From the NCBI GenBank assembly GCA_900771975.1, contig CAAGPV010000071.1:121899-185898 (forward strand): a stretch of DNA of 64,000 bases. Direction: 5' to 3'. The notes below the pieces were generated by a model. That model made no database searches and was not told the origin of the DNA. It saw nothing but the letters and a program-made list of their open reading frames with translations. Shown in pieces: positions 7,863 through 16,491 of the stretch (its first letter is position 1; each line of letters starts with the position of its first letter). Made by a program: the position numbers and the translations under genes. This DNA comes from an uncultured Prevotella sp. (GTDB lineage: Bacteria; Bacteroidota; Bacteroidia; Bacteroidales; Bacteroidaceae).

Positions 7863-10800
7863 ATGTCTAAAGAAAAAAAATTTATAACTTGTGATGGTAA
7901 TACAGCTGCTGCTCATGTAAGCTATATGTTTACTGAGGTGGCTGCCATTTATCCAATCACTCCATCATCACCAATGGCGGAGCATGTAGATGAATGGGCT
8001 GCTAAGGGCCGTAAAAATCTTTTCGGTCAGAAAGTTTCTATCCAGGAAATGGAGTCAGAGGGTGGTGCAGCTGGTGCAGTCCACGGTTCGCTTCAGGCAG
8101 GTGCCTTAACATCAACTTACACTGCTTCACAGGGTTTGTTGTTGATGATCCCTAACATGTACAAGATAGCTGGTGAGTTGCTCCCTTGTGTGTTCAACGT
8201 ATCAGCTCGTACATTGGCATCTCACTCACTTTGTATCTTCGGTGACCATCAGGATGTAATGGCTTGCCGTCAGACAGGTTTTGCAATGTTCTGCTCTGGT
8301 TCTGTACAGGAGGTTATGGACCTCTCTGCAGTTCCTCACTTGGCAACATTGGAGACAAAGGTTCCTTTCATTAACTTCTTCGATGGTTTCCGTACATCTC
8401 ACGAGTATCATAAGATTGAGGAGATGGATATGGAAGACATCCGTCCACTCGTAAACCCAGCGTTCATCGAGGACTTCCGTAACCGCGCTTTGACTCCAGA
8501 GCGTCCTGTTACACGTGGTACCGCAGAGAACCCAGAGACATTCTTTACACACCGTGAGGCTTGCAACAAATACTACGACAAGATTCCAGAGGTAGTAGAG
8601 AAGTACTGCCAGGAGATGACTAAGATCACAGGTCGCGAGTATCACCTGTTCAACTACTATGGTGCTGAGGATGCTGAGAATATCATTATCTTGATGGGCT
8701 CAGCTACCGAGCCTGCTCGTGAGGCTATCGACTACTTAAACAAGCAGGGTAAGAAGGTTGGTATGGTTGCAGTTCACTTGTACCGTCCATTCTCTGTTGA
8801 CTTCTTGAAGAAGGTTATCCCAGCTACAGTTAAGCGTATCGCTGTGCTCGACCGTACCAAGGAGCCTGGTGCTGAGGGTGAGCCATTGTACCTCGACGTT
8901 AAGTCAGCTCTCTATGATGACGAGCGCAAGCCATTGATCGTAGGAGGTCGTTATGGTCTCGGCTCTTCTGATACCACTCCAGCTAAGATCGTTGCTGTAT
9001 TCAAGAATCTCGAGTTGCCACAACCTAAGAACCACTTCACTGTTGGTATCGTAGACGATGTGACATTCACATCTCTCCCTGAAGAGGAGGAAATCCCAAT
9101 GGGTGGCGACGACTTGTTCGAGGCTAAGTTCTATGGTTTGGGTGCAGACGGTACTGTTGGTGCTAACAAGAACTCAGTTCAGATTATCGGTAACAATACC
9201 AACAAGTATTGCCAGGCATACTTCTCTTACGACTCTAAGAAGTCTGGTGGTTTTACCTGCTCTCACTTGCGTTTCGGCGATAGCCCTATCCATAGCGCAT
9301 ATCAGGTAAATACTCCTAACTTCGTAGCTTGCCACGTACAGGCATACCTCCATATGTATGATGTAACGCGCGGCCTTCGTAAGAACGGAACCTTCTTGTT
9401 GAACACTATCTTTGACGGTGATGAGCTTGTTAAGTTCATCCCTAATAAGGTAAAGCGTTACTTTGCTCAGAACAATATCAAAGTTTATTATATTAATGCA
9501 ACTAAGATTGCCCAGGAGATAGGCCTTGGCAACCGTACTAACACAATCCTCCAGTCAGCATTCTTCCGCATCACCGAGGTTATTCCTTTGGATCTCGCCG
9601 TAGAGCAGATGAAGGCATTCATCGTTAAGTCTTACTCTAAGAAGGGTCAGGATGTTGTAGACAAGAACTTCGGAGCAGTTGACCGTGGTGGTGAGTACAA
9701 GGAGTTGACAGTTGACCCAGCTTGGGCTAATCTCGCTGACGACGCTGAGAAGGAAGATGATGCTCCTGCATTTGTTAAGGAATTGGTTCGTCCTATCAAT
9801 GGTCAGGCAGGTGATCTCTTGAAGGTTTCAGACTTTGTTAAGCACAATACCGTTGACGGTACATGGCAGAATGGTACAGCAGCATTCGAGAAGCGTGGCG
9901 TTGAGGCATTCGTTCCTGTATGGAATGTTGAGAACTGTATCCAGTGTAACAAGTGCTCATTTGTTTGTCCTCACGCAGCTATCCGTCCATTCGTATTGAC
10001 CGACGAGGAGTTGGCAGGCATTGATGGCCTCGCTACTCAGGATGTGAAGGCTCCTAAGGCATTAGCTGGTATGCACTTCCGCATCGAGACTTCAGTTCTT
10101 GACTGTCTTGGTTGTGGCAACTGTGCCGATGTTTGTCCAGGCAAGAAGGGTGAGAAGGCTTTGACCATGGTTCCATTCAACGTTGACGCTGAGGATATGG
10201 TTAAGGAAGCTGCTAACTGGGAGTACCTCGTACACAAGGTGGCTTCTAAGCAGGATCTCGTAGACATCAAGCAGAGCCCTAAGAACTCTCAGTTCGCTCA
10301 GCCTTTGTTCGAGTTCTCAGGTGCTTGCTCTGGTTGTGGTGAGACTCCATACGTTAAGTTGATTTCTCAGCTCTTCGGTGATCGTCAGATGATTGCTAAT
10401 GCTACTGGTTGTTCTTCAATCTATTCAGCTTCTATCCCATCTACTCCATATACAAAGAATGCCAAGGGTCAGGGTCCAGCATTCGACAACTCATTATTTG
10501 AGGACTTCTGCGAGTTTGGCCTTGGTATGGCGTTAGGTAACAAGAAGATGAAAGAGCGTATCGTTCACTTGCTCGAAGAGGGTAAGGCCCAAGAGGGTAT
10601 TCCTGCTGATTTTGTAGCTGCCGCTGACAAGTGGATAGCCAACAAAGATGATTCTGAGGGTTCTAAGGAAGCTGCAGCAGAGTTGAAGCCTATTATCGCT
10701 GCTGGTGCAGAGAAGGGTTGCCCAATCTGCCAGGAGCTGAAGACATTGGATCACTACCTCGTTAAGCGTTCACAATGGATTATAGGTGGAGATGGTGCAT

Positions 10801-11453
10801 CTTATGACATTGGCTACGGAGGCCTTGATCATGTTTTGGCTTCAGGAGAAGATGTCAACATTTTGGTATTGGATACTGAGGTTTATTCAAATACAGGTGG
10901 ACAATCATCTAAAGCAACACCACTTGGTGCCATTGCTCAATTCGCAGCTAGCGGAAAGAGAGTAACAAAGAAAGATCTTGGTTTGATGGAGACTACTTAT
11001 GGTTACATTTATGTTGCTCAAGTAGCTATGGGTGCAGACAATGCACAGACGCTGAAGGCTATACGCGAGGCCGAGGCTTATCCAGGCCCATCTCTTGTCA
11101 TAGCTTATGCTCCTTGTATCAACCATGGTATCAAAGGCTCTAAGGCAGATAAACGTAATATGGGTCGTTCTCAACACGAGGAGGCTCTTGCTGTAGAGTG
11201 TGGTTATTGGCATCTTTGGCGTTTCAATCCTGAACTCGCCAAAGAAGGCAAGAATCCATTCTCTCTTGACTCTAAAGCTCCACAGTGGGATAAGTTCCAA
11301 GATTATTTGATGGGTGAAGTTCGCTTCTCTTCTTTGAAGAAAGCTGTGCCAGAGAAGGCTGGTGAACTCTTCGAAGAAACTGAGAAGAGTGCTAAGCGTC
11401 GTTATCAGTCTTACGTACGTAAAGCAGCTGAGGATTGGAGTGAAGAAATCTAA
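7863..11453 (+). CDS. nifJ: pyruvate:ferredoxin (flavodoxin) oxidoreductase
   Basis: A 1196-residue single-chain enzyme that oxidatively decarboxylates pyruvate to acetyl-CoA, reducing ferredoxin, central to anaerobic metabolism. The N-terminal domain has YPITPSSPMAEH. Two [4Fe-4S] motifs follow: CIQCNKCSFVCPHAAIRP and CLGCGNCADVCP. The proximal cluster and thiamine diphosphate domain show FSGACSGCGETPYVK and GDGASYDIGYGGLDHVL with LDTEVYSNTGGQSSKATP. Length and domain order are complete. Codon use is odd: most of the gene is rich in C/G-ending codons (29 CAG to 1 CAA for Gln up to ~10,580), whereas the last ~0.85 kb uses 4 CAG and 7 CAA and resembles the neighbours. No promoter of the usual type is visible in the short upstream gap. 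Confidence 0.97.
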   Translation: MSKEKKFITCDGNTAAAHVSYMFTEVAAIYPITPSSPMAEHVDEWAAKGRKNLFGQKVSIQEMESEGGAAGAVHGSLQAGALTSTYTASQGLLLMIPNMYKIAGELLPCVFNVSARTLASHSLCIFGDHQDVMACRQTGFAMFCSGSVQEVMDLSAVPHLATLETKVPFINFFDGFRTSHEYHKIEEMDMEDIRPLVNPAFIEDFRNRALTPERPVTRGTAENPETFFTHREACNKYYDKIPEVVEKYCQEMTKITGREYHLFNYYGAEDAENIIILMGSATEPAREAIDYLNKQGKKVGMVAVHLYRPFSVDFLKKVIPATVKRIAVLDRTKEPGAEGEPLYLDVKSALYDDERKPLIVGGRYGLGSSDTTPAKIVAVFKNLELPQPKNHFTVGIVDDVTFTSLPEEEEIPMGGDDLFEAKFYGLGADGTVGANKNSVQIIGNNTNKYCQAYFSYDSKKSGGFTCSHLRFGDSPIHSAYQVNTPNFVACHVQAYLHMYDVTRGLRKNGTFLLNTIFDGDELVKFIPNKVKRYFAQNNIKVYYINATKIAQEIGLGNRTNTILQSAFFRITEVIPLDLAVEQMKAFIVKSYSKKGQDVVDKNFGAVDRGGEYKELTVDPAWANLADDAEKEDDAPAFVKELVRPINGQAGDLLKVSDFVKHNTVDGTWQNGTAAFEKRGVEAFVPVWNVENCIQCNKCSFVCPHAAIRPFVLTDEELAGIDGLATQDVKAPKALAGMHFRIETSVLDCLGCGNCADVCPGKKGEKALTMVPFNVDAEDMVKEAANWEYLVHKVASKQDLVDIKQSPKNSQFAQPLFEFSGACSGCGETPYVKLISQLFGDRQMIANATGCSSIYSASIPSTPYTKNAKGQGPAFDNSLFEDFCEFGLGMALGNKKMKERIVHLLEEGKAQEGIPADFVAAADKWIANKDDSEGSKEAAAELKPIIAAGAEKGCPICQELKTLDHYLVKRSQWIIGGDGASYDIGYGGLDHVLASGEDVNILVLDTEVYSNTGGQSSKATPLGAIAQFAASGKRVTKKDLGLMETTYGYIYVAQVAMGADNAQTLKAIREAEAYPGPSLVIAYAPCINHGIKGSKADKRNMGRSQHEEALAVECGYWHLWRFNPELAKEGKNPFSLDSKAPQWDKFQDYLMGEVRFSSLKKAVPEKAGELFEETEKSAKRRYQSYVRKAAEDWSEEI

Positions 11454-11475
11454 TAGAAATTAATTCTCTTATATA

Positions 11476-11513
11476 AAAAGAGTTTCGGTGAATTTCATCG
11501 AAACTCTTTTTTG
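11476..11513 (+). terminator. intrinsic terminator of nifJ
   Basis: AAAAGAGTTTCG (11476-11487) pairs with CGAAACTCTTTT (11499-11510), with further G-T pairing inside, followed by TT and a T-rich tail. It lies 22 bases after the nifJ stop. Confidence 0.88.
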
Positions 11514-11573
11514 TTTTATATAGAAATTGAATAATGTTATAGCATATGTTATTTAACTTTTTTAAGTAACCAC

Positions 11574-11604
11574 TTGCGAAATATAAATATTTTTAGTACT
11601 TTTG
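11574..11604 (+). promoter_or_regulatory. promoter for gldB
   Basis: TTG at 11574-11576, a 20-base spacer and TACTTTTG at 11597-11604 fit the Bacteroidetes promoter. Predicted start of transcription is ~11611, 20 bases before the gldB ATG. Confidence 0.7.
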
Positions 11605-11631
11605 CTCCTTGAAATGGTAAAATAATGTTAG

Positions 11632-12432
11632 ATGAAAAGGAATGTTATTTTTTTTATTTCTATATTATTCTTTTGCTTGGGGTGTCAATTTAAATTTTCA
11701 CCAAGCGAAGAACAGAATAATCATACCTTTCAGATAAAGCGTTATGACCGTTTGGAATATAGATATTTAACTACAGGCGACTTTTCTGCTCTCCAACAGA
11801 TGAATACCGAATATCCTATCGAAACCCGAACACTAATAGAAAATGTACTGAAGATAGGAGAGGCAACGGATCCTAATATTAACACAACATTCCTGAATTA
11901 TTATCAAGATACGGTTTTGCAAACGATATTAGCAGATGCCGAAGCAAAGTATGCTAATATGGATACTCTTAACCATCAATTGGGAATGGCATTTGCTAAG
12001 CTCAAGAAGTTTTTGCCCAATATACAGATACCTTTAGTATATGCTCAGATATCAGCTCTTAATCAGAGTATTATAGTAGGAAATCAAAGTGTTGGAATAT
12101 CCTTGGATAAATATTTAGGAACGAATTATGCATTATATAAACATTTTGATTATACAGAAGCTCAACGTAAGCAAATGACCAAGGAATATATTATCCCTGA
12201 TGTTTTGAGCTATTATTTAATGAGTTTGTATCCCATGAAAGGTTTTGAAACTTGTCCACAAAATGATCGGGATTTACATGTGGGACGAATTCAATGGGTC
12301 GTAAATCAAGCTTTGGGTTGTCATTTCTTTAAAAATAAATTTGTGGAAAACGTTGACAATTTTATGCGAAGAAATCCACAAATTACTTATGTACAATTGC
12401 TTCGTTCAGATAATATCTCGAATTCCAAATAA
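11632..12432 (+). CDS. gldB: GldB-like lipoprotein
   Basis: A 266-residue exported lipoprotein: hydrophobic leader then a lipobox ending at Cys18 (FFCLGC). The body matches the GldB family pattern, with the SVGISLDKYLGTNY block and IIPDVLSYYLMSLYP towards the C-terminus. GldB was found as a gliding-motility protein in Flavobacterium johnsoniae, but homologues occur in non-gliding Bacteroidales, where the role is unclear; it may relate to envelope functions. No other gld or por gene lies nearby. It has its own promoter and converges on the radical SAM gene with a 26-base gap. Confidence 0.8.
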   Translation: MKRNVIFFISILFFCLGCQFKFSPSEEQNNHTFQIKRYDRLEYRYLTTGDFSALQQMNTEYPIETRTLIENVLKIGEATDPNINTTFLNYYQDTVLQTILADAEAKYANMDTLNHQLGMAFAKLKKFLPNIQIPLVYAQISALNQSIIVGNQSVGISLDKYLGTNYALYKHFDYTEAQRKQMTKEYIIPDVLSYYLMSLYPMKGFETCPQNDRDLHVGRIQWVVNQALGCHFFKNKFVENVDNFMRRNPQITYVQLLRSDNISNSK

Positions 12433-12458
12433 ACTTTTTGTTTTTACCCATTTATGCA

Positions 12459-13370
12459 TTATACATATTTTTGGCCTTGATAAATATGATTGTTTTTTAG
12501 GTAATTATCCAAGAGATTTGTAAATTGATAATTCTTAACTCCCCATTTAGGCGCACATAGGAGGTCTGAAGGGGATTGGCTGATAAACCTTTCCAAGACC
12601 AAGGAAGGACGCAATTGTTGGATATAGGCACCGATAAGGTGTATATATTCTTCAATAGTAGGAAGTGGGAATGGCTTTTCTTTATACAAATTATAAAGAG
12701 GGGTGTCTTTTATAATTTGTAGTTGGTGTATTTTCAAAATGTCTAATTCTAATGACGATATATCTTTTGCTTGTTTTATATTCTCTGTTTTATCTTCCCC
12801 AGGCAATCCTAAAATTATATGACCTCCGGTTAAAATATTTCTTTTGTGGGTTTTTCTGACAATATTTTGTACACATTCAAAAGTGTGTCCCCGATGAATG
12901 TCTTGAAGTGTTTTGTTATTGGTAGTTTCTATTCCGTATTCAACAAGAACAAATGTTTGTTTGCTTAGAGTCTCTAAATAGTCAAGAAGATTGTCAGAGA
13001 CACAGTCTGGCCTTGTCCCTATGATAATTCCAACAACATCTTTATCGTTTATTGCTTCTTCATATTTTTGTTTTAATGTCTGAATGGGAGCATAGGTGTT
13101 GGTGAAAGACTGAAAATAAGCAAGATACCGCATATGTGGGTACTTATGTTTGAAAAACGTTTTCCCTTCTGACAATTGTTGGGTAATTGATTTGGAGGTT
13201 TGACAATAGCTGGGGTTGAATGATTTGTTATTGCAATAGATACATCCATTTGTGCCAATTCTTCCATCTCTGTTTGGGCATGAAAACCCCGCATTTATAC
13301 TGATTTTTTGCACTTTGAATGGGAAAACAGATTTAATCCATGAACTAAAGTCGTTATAGTTTTTCTCCAT
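12459..13370 (-). CDS. radical SAM protein of the TIGR01212 (YhcC/YtqA) family
   Basis: A 303-residue cytosolic enzyme. The [4Fe-4S] motif is the extended form with 12 residues between the first and second Cys: CPNRDGRIGTNGCIYC, typical of the YhcC/TIGR01212 group related to Elp3. The YGIETTNNKTLQDIHRGH and GHIILGLPGEDKTE blocks also fit that group. The substrate is not established for the family; a tRNA or other RNA modification is often suspected. I start at the ATG at 13370 (MEKNYNDFSSW) because an upstream ATG at 13409 lies beyond the divergent promoter. It is divergent from the DPP IV gene. Confidence 0.88.
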   Translation of the reverse strand: MEKNYNDFSSWIKSVFPFKVQKISINAGFSCPNRDGRIGTNGCIYCNNKSFNPSYCQTSKSITQQLSEGKTFFKHKYPHMRYLAYFQSFTNTYAPIQTLKQKYEEAINDKDVVGIIIGTRPDCVSDNLLDYLETLSKQTFVLVEYGIETTNNKTLQDIHRGHTFECVQNIVRKTHKRNILTGGHIILGLPGEDKTENIKQAKDISSLELDILKIHQLQIIKDTPLYNLYKEKPFPLPTIEEYIHLIGAYIQQLRPSLVLERFISQSPSDLLCAPKWGVKNYQFTNLLDNYLKNNHIYQGQKYV

Positions 13371-13373
13371 AGT

Positions 13374-13405
13374 GTTGCAAATATACAAAAAACTGAGTAA
13401 CTTTG
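13374..13405 (+). promoter_or_regulatory. promoter for the dipeptidyl peptidase gene, in a 54-base divergent gap
   Basis: GTTG at 13374-13377, a 20-base spacer and TAACTTTG at 13398-13405 point right. On the minus strand TATATTTG (13385-13378) overlaps this promoter and may serve the radical SAM gene, so the two promoters would compete. Confidence 0.72.
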
Positions 13406-13424
13406 CCATAAATACATATACAAA

Positions 13425-15614
13425 ATGAAGCGTATAACCTTTTTATTTATTTTGAGTTTCCTTATGATAATGTCATCTTTTTCAAGCGAACCATTGTTTT
13501 TAAAACAGATTACAGATGGCAAATTATCGGCTAAACGAATCTCAGGGATGCATCCTGTAGCTGGTACGTCAGACTATGCACAGATTGAAGCAGATGGAAC
13601 CCAGATTGTAACCTACTCCTTTAAAACAGGAAAGAAAACCGGGGTTTTGTTAAATGTTGCAGATATTAAAAACAAACAACTAACGAAGATAGAGGGTTAT
13701 ATCCTATCTCCTAATGGAAAAAAAATGATAATTGCCACAAATTCCCATTTTATCTATCGGCGTTCATATACAGCGGATTTCTTTGTTTATGACCTTCTAT
13801 CTAAGGAAATAGTGCCATTATCTCCTAATGGTCATGAACAAATACCAACATTTTCTCCAGACGGTAAATTAATAGCTTATGTTTGGAAAAATAACATTTA
13901 CATTACAGATGGCAAAAATCAAATGCAAGTAACTACAGACGGTTCTTTCAATGAGGTGATTAATGGCTTGCCGGATTGGGTAAACGAAGAAGAATTCTCC
14001 TTTAACAATGCTTTGGCTTGGGGTGCGGATGCTCAGAGTGTTAGCTGGATAAGATACGACGAAAGTAAAGTACGAACTTATTCCTTACAGTTGTTTAAAG
14101 GTGAAGAGCCTGAACAAACGGAATATCAAGATTATCCAGGACTTTATAGTTATAAATATCCTAAAGCAGGTCAACAAAATTCTGTGGTTTCGGCATGGAC
14201 ATATTCTATACATGATGGTAAGACACGAAGAATAGCGTTACCGCTTACCAAAGATAGTTACATACCGCGTATTAAATCAACAGATGATCCCAATAGAATA
14301 CTTGTAATGACAATGAATCGTCATCAAGATTCTCTCTGTATTTATTCGGCAAATCCCCATACTGGTGATTGTCGCCTACTTATTAATGAGACGAATTCAA
14401 GATATGTAAAAGAAGAAGCCTTAGAAGGTATTATAGTTTCTCATAACCACATTGTTTTACCATCCGACAGAGATGGAACAATGCGGTTATACCTCTATGA
14501 TATTCAAGGAAATCTCCTTTCTTGTTTGACACCGGAAAAAGAAGAGGTAACGGACGTTTATGGTTATGAAGAAAAGAACAATATGGTTTATTATCAAGCA
14601 GTTGGTGAAACTCCTATGGATAGAATAGTTTGCAAAAGTAATGCAGTACAACGTATTATGCTTTGTGGAGCTAATGGATGGAATAATGCAACTTTCTCGG
14701 GGGACTATCATTATTTTTTGAATTGTTGGAGTGACTGTAATCATCCTTTTATCTATACAATCTATAACAACAGAGGGCAATTAGTACGGGAGGTATTAAA
14801 CAATAAAGAATTGGAAAAGCAGTTGGCCCCATATTCTTTGAGCCAAAAGAAGTTTTTTAGCTTTGTTACTTCAGAAGGTGTTTCACTTAATGGCTGGATG
14901 ATAAAGCCGTCAAATTTTGATAAAGAAAAAAAGTATCCGGTTGTTATGTTCCAGTATGGAGGTCCTGGCAACCAACAAGTTGTAAACAGTTGGAATATTG
15001 GCTCGATGGGGAACGGGGGACTTTTTGATTATTATCTTGCCCAAAAAGGCTTTATTATCGTTTGCGTAGATGGGCGTGGCACAGGAGGCCGTGGCGCAGA
15101 GTTTGAAAAATGTACTTATTTAAAACTTGGAGAGAAGGAGTCTAAAGATCAAGTGGAAACTGCCTTGTGGCTACAAAAACAAAGTTATGTCGATTCTACC
15201 CGAATTGGAATTTGGGGTTGGAGTTTTGGCGGCTTTAACACTTTGATGTCTATGAGTGAAGGTCATCCTGTTTTTAAGGCAGGCGTAGCTGTTGCTCCTC
15301 CAACTAATTGGAAGTATTATGACACCATTTACACAGAGCGTTATATGCGTACGCCTCAAGAAAATCCAGCTGGCTATGCAATCAATCCCATAACTCGCTC
15401 GGCCAACTTGCATGGAAATCTTCTCATTTGTCATGGCGTGGCAGACGATAATGTACATCCACAAAACACATTTGAATATGCGGAGGCTTTAGTTCAACAC
15501 GACAAAGACTTTAAGGAGAATTATTATACCAATCGCAACCATAGCATATATGGAGGCAACACGCGCAATCATCTTTTACGTCAGATTGCGCAATGGTTTG
15601 AAGAGAAGCTATAA
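13425..15614 (+). CDS. dipeptidyl-peptidase IV (S9 family serine peptidase)
   Basis: A 729-residue secreted or periplasmic peptidase releasing X-Pro (or X-Ala) dipeptides from peptide N-termini. The signal peptide is MKRITFLFILSFLMIMSSFS. Residues ~40-470 form the eight-bladed propeller, and the C-terminal alpha/beta hydrolase carries the nucleophile Ser600 in GWSFGG, the acid in HGVADDNVH and the His in NRNHSIYGG. The WVNEEEF segment supplies the paired Glu residues that bind the substrate amino terminus in DPP IV. Such enzymes feed amino acids to asaccharolytic or proteolytic Bacteroidales. It ends 5 bases before the convergent PqqD-like gene. Confidence 0.94.
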   Translation: MKRITFLFILSFLMIMSSFSSEPLFLKQITDGKLSAKRISGMHPVAGTSDYAQIEADGTQIVTYSFKTGKKTGVLLNVADIKNKQLTKIEGYILSPNGKKMIIATNSHFIYRRSYTADFFVYDLLSKEIVPLSPNGHEQIPTFSPDGKLIAYVWKNNIYITDGKNQMQVTTDGSFNEVINGLPDWVNEEEFSFNNALAWGADAQSVSWIRYDESKVRTYSLQLFKGEEPEQTEYQDYPGLYSYKYPKAGQQNSVVSAWTYSIHDGKTRRIALPLTKDSYIPRIKSTDDPNRILVMTMNRHQDSLCIYSANPHTGDCRLLINETNSRYVKEEALEGIIVSHNHIVLPSDRDGTMRLYLYDIQGNLLSCLTPEKEEVTDVYGYEEKNNMVYYQAVGETPMDRIVCKSNAVQRIMLCGANGWNNATFSGDYHYFLNCWSDCNHPFIYTIYNNRGQLVREVLNNKELEKQLAPYSLSQKKFFSFVTSEGVSLNGWMIKPSNFDKEKKYPVVMFQYGGPGNQQVVNSWNIGSMGNGGLFDYYLAQKGFIIVCVDGRGTGGRGAEFEKCTYLKLGEKESKDQVETALWLQKQSYVDSTRIGIWGWSFGGFNTLMSMSEGHPVFKAGVAVAPPTNWKYYDTIYTERYMRTPQENPAGYAINPITRSANLHGNLLICHGVADDNVHPQNTFEYAEALVQHDKDFKENYYTNRNHSIYGGNTRNHLLRQIAQWFEEKL

Positions 15615-15619
15615 AGAGT

Positions 15620-16003
15620 TTATCTTCCAAAGAGTTTCTTGAAAAAGCCTTTGCTCTCAGTCTTGTGGGTAGAGGCTTTTTCTTTTTGTTGGTCTGTAGT
15701 AATGTTCACAGACGGAATATCTTTAAAGCCTTCTCCTTCCACTATTCCCGCTTCAATCCATTGGTTGATGAGTGCTTTTGTGTCTTCCAAAGCGACAGAA
15801 GGGTCAACGTCATATTCTTGTTGCAGTAAGGCTACAAGATCTTCTGCTGTAAAATTATCTTTCCCTTGTATGTTTTTCCATAGGTAAGCAGACGTTTCGT
15901 TCATTGAGATGATATTGCTAAAATCAATGTTTTCTTCACCTTCTGCCACTATAATGTTTTCTCCGCAAACTTGTCGTAAGTTAAATCCTTTTTTTGTTTT
16001 CAT
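15620..16003 (-). CDS. PqqD-like protein (RiPP recognition-element fold)
   Basis: A 127-residue soluble protein. Its first ~95 residues match the PqqD fold: GFNLRQVCGENIIVAEG (beta hairpin), NIISMNETSAYLWKNI, then a helix-turn-helix with LVALLQQEYDV and ALINQWIEAGIVE. PqqD-type domains bind the leader of peptides that are to be modified. The C-terminal ~30 residues are polar and basic (KGFFKKLFGR) and look disordered. I start at the ATG at 16003, two bases after the upstream stop; an ATG at 16033 would only add an overlap. It is the last gene of a four-gene set. Some PqqD homologues pair with HPr-kinase-like proteins (NCBI 'HPr-rel-A' naming), which fits the neighbour at 16458. Confidence 0.85.
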   Translation of the reverse strand: MKTKKGFNLRQVCGENIIVAEGEENIDFSNIISMNETSAYLWKNIQGKDNFTAEDLVALLQQEYDVDPSVALEDTKALINQWIEAGIVEGEGFKDIPSVNITTDQQKEKASTHKTESKGFFKKLFGR

Positions 16004-16005
16004 TT

Positions 16006-16491
16006 TTAAATTATTCCAAATAATGGTATCCAAATTCTTCTATATATTGCCAATAAGATTCGTCTAACAGGATAGAGGTGCATCCATATCCATGAATATG
16101 TTCGCCACTTACGCCCATCTGTTCTGTCTAATATATTGCGCCCTTTTCTGTAGAATCCAACAACCTCAGCGCAGATGTCATTTAGCTGGCAATGTTCTTT
16201 GGCAATATTGCCATCTCCACACAAAGTAACCTTTTCTCCCTCTATATGTATGATGCGATGAAGAACAAAATGTTTATCAGAAATTTCTGCTAAAACAGGG
16301 TCTCCCACTTTTGGATGGGTAGGCCGTTTTAGTAAGGCTTTGTCTCGTTTGTCCTCGAGGAAAGGCCGCATGGAAAAGCCTCGTAACCTTAAAGTAACAG
16401 TGTGTCCGGCATTCAGCATTTCTACAATTTTGGGCAGAAATTCCTCATTTCGAAATTCTATTTCGTTTTTTTTGATATTTCTTTGTGGCAT
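16006..16491 (-). CDS. S24/S26-family peptidase, Ser/His (ER/SipW-like) type
   Basis: A 161-residue protein with the signal-peptidase nucleophile motif RGFSMRPFL (Ser42) and VLHRII about 40 residues later. In bacterial type I enzymes the second catalytic residue is Lys; here the position is His, as in SipW/ER-type signal peptidases. The GDGN block that follows also fits that group. There is no N-terminal anchor; a hydrophobic, basic C-terminal segment (residues ~130-161) could associate with the membrane. It overlaps the HPrK-like gene by 34 bases and is 2 bases from the PqqD-like gene. A role in removing a peptide leader is inferred from the neighbours, not shown. Confidence 0.82.
   Translation of the reverse strand: MPQRNIKKNEIEFRNEEFLPKIVEMLNAGHTVTLRLRGFSMRPFLEDKRDKALLKRPTHPKVGDPVLAEISDKHFVLHRIIHIEGEKVTLCGDGNIAKEHCQLNDICAEVVGFYRKGRNILDRTDGRKWRTYSWIWMHLYPVRRILLAIYRRIWIPLFGII

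Noticed and set aside
7863..11453. nifJ as a horizontally acquired whole gene or frameshifted pseudogene
   Set aside because: The reading frame and all cofactor motifs are intact, and both ends have local codon use; partial replacement is the better explanation.
11632..12432. Gliding motility / type IX secretion locus
   Set aside because: Only a gldB-like gene is present; no gldK-N, sprA or por gene lies in the window.
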